Below the pieces are notes generated by a model, which did no database searches, was not told the origin of the DNA, and saw only the letters and a program-made list of their open reading frames with translations. Below, piece by piece: positions 4,715-8,737 of a stretch of 8,737 nt of DNA. A program made the position numbers and the translations under genes. Origin of the DNA: UBA6019 sp036570145 (GTDB taxonomy: Bacteria; Chloroflexota; Dormibacteria; Dormibacterales; Dormibacteraceae); contig DATCPJ010000165.1 of the NCBI GenBank assembly GCA_036570145.1, positions 1 through 8,737 on the forward strand, given 5' to 3'. Positions within the stretch are counted from its first letter, which is position 1, and the number at the start of each line of letters is the position of its first letter.

Positions 4715-7356
4715 ACGACTGCCTCTCATTGCCGCTTCGCCAGGGGTCCGGGGGGGTCCGCCGGCTGGAGGGCTTCGAATCCCTCTGGATGCCGCTCGGC
4801 GAGGGCGAGTCGGTGGGTCTGCCGGCCGGCCGCGGCAATGGTTGGGAGCCCGCCGAGGTACCCGGCCAGAGGCTGGCCATCGACGGGCGGAGCTCGCTTT
4901 GGTACCGCTGCAAGTTCGCCCGCCCCGATCATTCCGGCCGGGTGATGCTGCGGGTCGGCGGCGCCTTCCTGGCCGCCAACGTCTGGCTCAACGGACGGCT
5001 GCTCGGCTCCCATTACGGGTACTTCGCCCCCTTCGGGTTCGACATCACGTCCTTCCTGGCGGCCGACAACCTGCTCGTCATCTGCTGCGAGTCGCCGATC
5101 GAGACCGATCTGACCCGTAAAAAGCACGTGATGGGCATCTTCAACGACGGCGACAGCCGGCCCTATCCGCCGAGCGCCTACTTCAGCCTCCCCGAGCCCT
5201 ACCGCTGGGAGGTTCCGGTCGGGCTCTGGAGAGGAGTCGAGCTGGAGTACCTCGGACCCGTCGCCCTCGACTGGCTGCGGCTCCGACCGCGGCTCGAGGC
5301 GGGTGACGTGGGCGTGCTCGAGGCGGAGGCGCGTCTGCGCAACCTGGACGGCCGCGACATGTCGGGCGAGATCTCCTTCGAGGTCATCCCGGAAAGTGGC
5401 CGGCCCCTCCGCCTGGTCCGCGAATACCGCATCCCCGGCGGCCTCGAGCTGACCGTCCCGTTCAGCGTCACCGTGCCCCAGCCGCGCCGCTGGTCGCCCT
5501 GGCGGCTGGGCGAGGCGACCCTTCACCAGGCGGTTGCCACGGTCACCGTAAGCGGCCGCGAATCGGTGCGGGTCAGCGAGGACTTCGGCTTCCGCGACGT
5601 CCAGGTTCGGCCGCGCGCGGAGGGCTGGGAGGTTCGCGTCAACGGCTCGCCGTTCTTTTTGCGGGGGGCCAACTATCAGCCCGAGCTGCGCCTCGACCGG
5701 CTGACCTCGGAGCGGTTGCGAGCCGACCTCGAGCTGGCGAAGGAGACCAACCTCGACGCGCTCCGGGTCCACGGCCATGTTCTACCGGAAGAGTTCTACC
5801 GGCTCGCCGACCGCGCGGGAATGCTCGTCTTCGCCGACTTCCCGCTGACCGGCGCCTATGCCTACCACGCGGCTCCCGAGGAGGGCCGGTTCTTCGAGGC
5901 ATCGGTTCGCGAGCAGGTGCCGGAGCTCGTCGAGCTGCTTCGCAACCGGCCTTCGATCGCGCTTTGGACCGCCCACGACGACCCGCCCTGGATCGCCGCC
6001 AACGCCTCCCTCGCCGACGTCCACTCGGTGCGCCAGAACTACTCAATCGACCAGGAGGCGCGCGGCCTCTTCGAGAAGCTCGACCCTTCCCGCCCGGCGC
6101 TGGCCGGATCCGGCGAGCTCGACAGCCAGGTCAGGGCCGGCTGGGGAGCAGGGGGCTGGGAGGAGATCTCCGAGCTCGAGCCACGCCTCGTCTCCGAGTA
6201 CGGCGCCCAGGCGCTGCCCTCGGCCGGCTCACCGGTCTGGGACGACCTCGGCCGCGCCTGGCCCGTCGCCGACGACGATCCCGCCTGGCTCTACGCCGGC
6301 TTCCAGCCATTCGCCTGGACCCAGAGTGGCGTCGGCCTTCCCTCCGATCACGAGTCGCTGGCCGCCTACATCGAGGCCGGGCAGGCTTACCAGGCGTGGC
6401 TCCTCCGCTACGCGACCGACCAGTTCCGGATGCGCAAGTTCGAGCCCTGCTGGGGCGCCTTCGCCTACCAGCTGGTCGACCCCTTCCCGTCGATCGGGTT
6501 CGGCGTCGTCGACTACGCCCGCCATCCCAAGGCCGCCCTCGCCGCGCTCCGGCAGGCGATGGCTCCGACCCGGCTGATCATCGAGCCGCTCGGTTTCGAC
6601 GCAGGCGCGGGTGCGCTTCGCTACTCGCCGGGCAAGGCGGTTGAAGCCCGGCTGGTCGTGGTGAACGACGACTTCGACGCCAGCGGACCGGCGCGGGTCC
6701 GCTGGAGCCTTCACCGCGAGCGGGCACCCGACCGTTCCGGCATGGCCTTCGTTCGCGACGCCCTCGTCCGCAAGTCCTTCTCGGGATCGATCGACTTCGA
6801 GCTGCCGGCCGCGGTCGAGCCCGCCGTCCAGGTGGCAAAGCTCAGCCTCCCGGCAGGTGGGGAAGGCGTCTACCGGCTCGCCGGCGAGCTGCTCGTGGGG
6901 TCCCGGATGGCCGACTCGACCGAACTCGACCTCGAGGTCTCGGCCGCGCCCTCGCCCGAGCGCCGGCGGCGCCCGCTGCCCGGCTACCTGGCCGATCGCC
7001 TGGTCGACCCCAAGAGCCTGCGGTCTGACGCTCGGGGGTTGAGCGTGGAGCTCCTGAACCAGACCCGGCCTGCCGCCCTGACCGCCGTGCACGGCCTCGC
7101 GCTGGACGGCCACCCGGTCGACACGCACCACGTCCTGGCGGAGATCAGCGGCCGGACGCTACCGCTGCCGAAGCGGCTGGAGCTGCCGGTGGGCCGGCGG
7201 GTCCGCCTCCTGGTCGACCTCGGAGCACCCCTTCACCCGGGCCGCCACACCCTGGAGCTTGACCTCACCGTCGCGGGCGTCGCCAGCGGACGGCTTCTGA
7301 TCGAGGGCTTCGTCGCGCCCGAGGAACTACGGCCGGCGGGCTCACCCCGTCCCTGA
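4711..7356 (+). CDS. Family 2 glycoside hydrolase, beta-mannosidase-like, atypical acid/base residue
   Basis: An 881-residue cytoplasmic protein without signal peptide. The N-terminal sugar-binding jelly roll (about 20-185) shows SSLWYRCKF, NVWLNG and GLWRGVELE. An immunoglobulin-like domain follows, then a TIM barrel (about 300-630) opening with NGSPFFLRGANYQP. The nucleophile is expected at Glu496 in LVSEYGAQALPS. At the acid/base site, where GH2 enzymes have Asn-Glu, the sequence is ALWTAHDDPPW, with Asp424 in place of Glu. WGAFAYQLVDPFPS followed by DYARHPKAAL matches the end of the barrel in beta-mannosidases. Two beta-rich regions end the protein. Start: ATG 4711 overlaps the upstream small-ORF stop. 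A frame open from 4618 runs through galK and adds only a low-complexity tail. Operon position suggests it releases galactose or a related sugar from imported beta-glycosides, but the Asp change leaves activity uncertain. Confidence 0.85.
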   Translation: MNDCLSLPLRQGSGGVRRLEGFESLWMPLGEGESVGLPAGRGNGWEPAEVPGQRLAIDGRSSLWYRCKFARPDHSGRVMLRVGGAFLAANVWLNGRLLGSHYGYFAPFGFDITSFLAADNLLVICCESPIETDLTRKKHVMGIFNDGDSRPYPPSAYFSLPEPYRWEVPVGLWRGVELEYLGPVALDWLRLRPRLEAGDVGVLEAEARLRNLDGRDMSGEISFEVIPESGRPLRLVREYRIPGGLELTVPFSVTVPQPRRWSPWRLGEATLHQAVATVTVSGRESVRVSEDFGFRDVQVRPRAEGWEVRVNGSPFFLRGANYQPELRLDRLTSERLRADLELAKETNLDALRVHGHVLPEEFYRLADRAGMLVFADFPLTGAYAYHAAPEEGRFFEASVREQVPELVELLRNRPSIALWTAHDDPPWIAANASLADVHSVRQNYSIDQEARGLFEKLDPSRPALAGSGELDSQVRAGWGAGGWEEISELEPRLVSEYGAQALPSAGSPVWDDLGRAWPVADDDPAWLYAGFQPFAWTQSGVGLPSDHESLAAYIEAGQAYQAWLLRYATDQFRMRKFEPCWGAFAYQLVDPFPSIGFGVVDYARHPKAALAALRQAMAPTRLIIEPLGFDAGAGALRYSPGKAVEARLVVVNDDFDASGPARVRWSLHRERAPDRSGMAFVRDALVRKSFSGSIDFELPAAVEPAVQVAKLSLPAGGEGVYRLAGELLVGSRMADSTELDLEVSAAPSPERRRRPLPGYLADRLVDPKSLRSDARGLSVELLNQTRPAALTAVHGLALDGHPVDTHHVLAEISGRTLPLPKRLELPVGRRVRLLVDLGAPLHPGRHTLELDLTVAGVASGRLLIEGFVAPEELRPAGSPRP

Positions 7357-7392
7357 CACAGGGGACGTCCCGCTCGTCACAGATGGGCGATC

Positions 7393-7420
7393 TTGACTCG
7401 AAAATGTCGGCTGCCATACT
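7393..7420 (+). promoter_or_regulatory. Putative sigma-70-type promoter upstream of the Trp-repeat membrane protein
   Basis: TTGACT (7393-7398), a 16-bp spacer and CATACT (7415-7420) preceded by TGc make an extended -10 promoter. Transcription would begin near 7427, about 65 nt before ATG 7493. A perfect 10-bp palindrome (gggacgtccc, 7362-7371) lies just upstream and might be an operator, but nothing else supports that. Confidence 0.5.
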
Positions 7421-7492
7421 TCCTCAGGCGGGACGCTTGAAAAGTCCTCGCTGGCGCGCGCACACCGACAGCAAACGGAGGCCCTCCCAGTA

Positions 7493-8737
7493 ATGGATCC
7501 AACAGTTGCAGTAGTCGTCGTAGTCGTGCTCTTCCTCGTGCTGGTCGTGGGGAGCGTCTTCCTACTGCGACGGCTGGGACGAGCTCGCAAGAGTAAGGCA
7601 GCCGCCATGCCTTCACCCGGTGCGCCCGTCACCGCGGGCCCTCCGGCGGCGGCGGCGGCCGCGTCCGGAGGCCGTTTGGCCTCCCCTGGCGGGACGGCGT
7701 CGACGGTGCCGCCCGCGACTTCCGCGGCCGCCACGCCGGGTACCTCGGTCCCCACCTGGGCTCCGCCTCCGGCGGCCACCCCGTCGGCTCCGCCATCGCC
7801 ACCGGCCGCGGCCTCCGGCTGGGAGGCTCCGGCGGGAACAGGAGCAGCTTCCCCGGCGCCTCCCGCGGCATCGGACTGGCAGGCGCCCTCGGCCGCCCCC
7901 GCCCCCGCTCCGGCCCCGGCCCCGGCCTGGGAAGCGTCCGCTCCGCAGACCCCGGCCGCCCCCGCAGCACCGGTATGGGAAGCCCCGGCGGCCCAGCCGG
8001 CCGCTCCCGCGGGCCCAGCTTCGACACCGGCACCGGCCTGGGAAGCTCCCGCCTCCCAGGCTCCGGCCTCTTCGCCGGCCACAGCCTGGCAGGCGCCGGC
8101 GACTCCGGTCGAGCCTCCCGTGTCAACCTGGGCCGCACCAGCCGCTGAGACTCCGGCTGCGCCCTCCGCGCCACCCGCGCCGGCCTGGGAGGCTCCATCG
8201 GCCGCCGCCGAGACCGATGCGCCCGCCGTCCCCGCCTGGGAGGCGCCGGCAGGCGCGACGCCGGCCTCGGCCACCCCTGCCTGGGAGTCACCGGCCGCCG
8301 ACGCGGCCGCGGCCGGAGCATCCGTCGCCGAAACGGCGGCAGTCGAGGAGCCGGCCGCCGAAGTGCCTGTCGTCGAAACGCCGGTAGCCGAGATACCTGC
8401 AGCCGAAGCACCGGCCGAAGCGATGACGGCTGAAGAGATGACGGCCGACCAGATGACAGCCGACGCGCCGGCCGACGAAGCTTCCCCGGCCGAGGCGCCC
8501 GCCGCCGAGGCGCCGGCATGGGAGGCGCCCGACGCGGACGTCGGTGGCACGATGCAGATGCCCGCCTACCAGCCGGAGACAGCTCCTGCCTGGGAGGCTG
8601 CGGAGCCCGTGACGCCGGCCGCGGCCGAGACGCCGCTCTCTGCAGAGACGCCGGCAACGGCCGAGACATCGCTGCCGCCGGAGACTTCGGCTGCGGCGGA
8701 AGCACCCGCTGCCGCCGAGACGCCGGATGCGGCTGGG
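7493..8737 (+). CDS. Membrane-anchored Ala/Pro-rich protein with repeated Trp motifs (partial)
   Basis: ATG 7493 is preceded by GGAGG at 7477-7481 (11-nt spacing), and the frame stays open for 415 codons to the window edge, so the C-terminus is missing. One membrane helix (about 5-24, a Val/Leu-rich run) is followed by RRLGRARKSK, which predicts a small N-terminus outside and the rest inside. The remainder is Ala/Pro/Glu-rich and probably disordered. It carries 13 Trp residues (89, 110, 129, 146, 162, 183, 199, 213, 232, 249, 264, 343, 367), nearly all in a W(E/Q)APA-like motif, 11 of them spaced 14-21 residues apart. Residues 270-340 are acidic with repeated AET/AEE. GGTMQMPAYQP near 350 is an isolated segment that could be a phospho-Thr site for an FHA domain (speculative). 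I recognise no family; a folded C-terminal domain may lie beyond the window. Confidence 0.8.
   Translation, partial: MDPTVAVVVVVVLFLVLVVGSVFLLRRLGRARKSKAAAMPSPGAPVTAGPPAAAAAASGGRLASPGGTASTVPPATSAAATPGTSVPTWAPPPAATPSAPPSPPAAASGWEAPAGTGAASPAPPAASDWQAPSAAPAPAPAPAPAWEASAPQTPAAPAAPVWEAPAAQPAAPAGPASTPAPAWEAPASQAPASSPATAWQAPATPVEPPVSTWAAPAAETPAAPSAPPAPAWEAPSAAAETDAPAVPAWEAPAGATPASATPAWESPAADAAAAGASVAETAAVEEPAAEVPVVETPVAEIPAAEAPAEAMTAEEMTADQMTADAPADEASPAEAPAAEAPAWEAPDADVGGTMQMPAYQPETAPAWEAAEPVTPAAAETPLSAETPATAETSLPPETSAAAEAPAAAETPDAAG
7745..8610 (+). repeat. Degenerate PAWEAPA-type peptide repeats
   Basis: Thirteen tgg codons, all in the reading frame of the protein starting at 7493, sit in related contexts such as ccggcctgggaggctcc. 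No other Trp occurs in the visible protein. Codon choice varies between copies (gaggct, gaagcg, gaggcg, caggcg), so the pattern is kept at protein level and is not a recent DNA amplification. Confidence 0.8.

Noticed and set aside
2786..4913. Long minus-strand frames opposite galT and galK (2786-3781, 3705-4913)
   Set aside because: They mirror well-recognised genes on the plus strand and contain no family motifs.
4726..7131. Minus-strand frames opposite GH2 (4726-5778, 6229-7131)
   Set aside because: GC-driven shadow frames; the plus strand has continuous GH2 domain structure.
7362..7371. 10-bp palindrome gggacgtccc as an operator
   Set aside because: Short GC-rich palindromes are common at this base composition and no second copy was seen. 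Mentioned only with the promoter.
7265..7417. 50-aa minus-strand ORF with GAGG before ATG 7417
   Set aside because: It overlaps the plus-strand promoter and GH2 end, is Arg/Pro-rich in its second half, and has no promoter or conserved look.
7342..8705. Minus-strand Ala/Gly/Ser-rich and Arg/Pro-rich frames opposite the Trp-repeat gene
   Set aside because: They are reflections of the Ala/Pro-rich repeats. The plus-strand frame has start signal, promoter, membrane helix and periodic Trp.

Overview
The window comes from a high-GC bacterium. Codon third positions are strongly G/C, GTG and TTG starts are common, and a perfect match to the 16S anti-Shine-Dalgarno sequence is present. The protein types (fused membrane/spermidine-synthase protein, GTG-started PaaI thioesterase, compact GalT/GalK) fit Chloroflexota-like or actinobacterial-like lineages, but I cannot place the genome from sequence alone.

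Layout. 1-200 is the 3' end of a metallophosphoesterase. 233-1762 is one continuous frame for a fused membrane/spermidine-synthase-like protein, split by an in-frame TAA at 875-877 into a membrane half and a SAM-binding half. A PaaI-type hotdog thioesterase runs on the minus strand (1759-2208), and its stop codon overlaps the stop of the preceding gene tail to tail. 2209-2723 has no conventional gene. It holds a 131-bp element with inverted 35-bp ends, a perfect 25-bp tandem duplication, a strong hairpin, and what looks like a small minus-strand transcription unit: -10 box, perfect 11-nt Shine-Dalgarno, 25-codon ORF, hairpin.

2724-7356 is a tightly coupled plus-strand galactose operon: a 26-aa small ORF, galT, galK, a second 26-aa small ORF, and a family-2 glycoside hydrolase. 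Every junction overlaps (GTGA, 17 bp, GTGA, ATGA). GH2 would release a monosaccharide from a beta-glycoside, and GalK and GalT would then feed galactose into the Leloir pathway. The GH2 has Asp where the acid/base Glu is expected. The second small ORF appears to be a diverged copy of the GH2 N-terminus.

7493-8737 (open at the window edge) is a membrane-anchored, Ala/Pro-rich protein with 13 regularly spaced Trp motifs of the PAWEAPA type, behind its own promoter-like sequence.

The most interesting items are the hidden minus-strand small gene and shared promoter at 2451-2670, the two 26-aa ORFs embedded by 1-nt-type overlaps in the gal operon, the internal stop in the spermidine-synthase gene, and the atypical GH2 active site.
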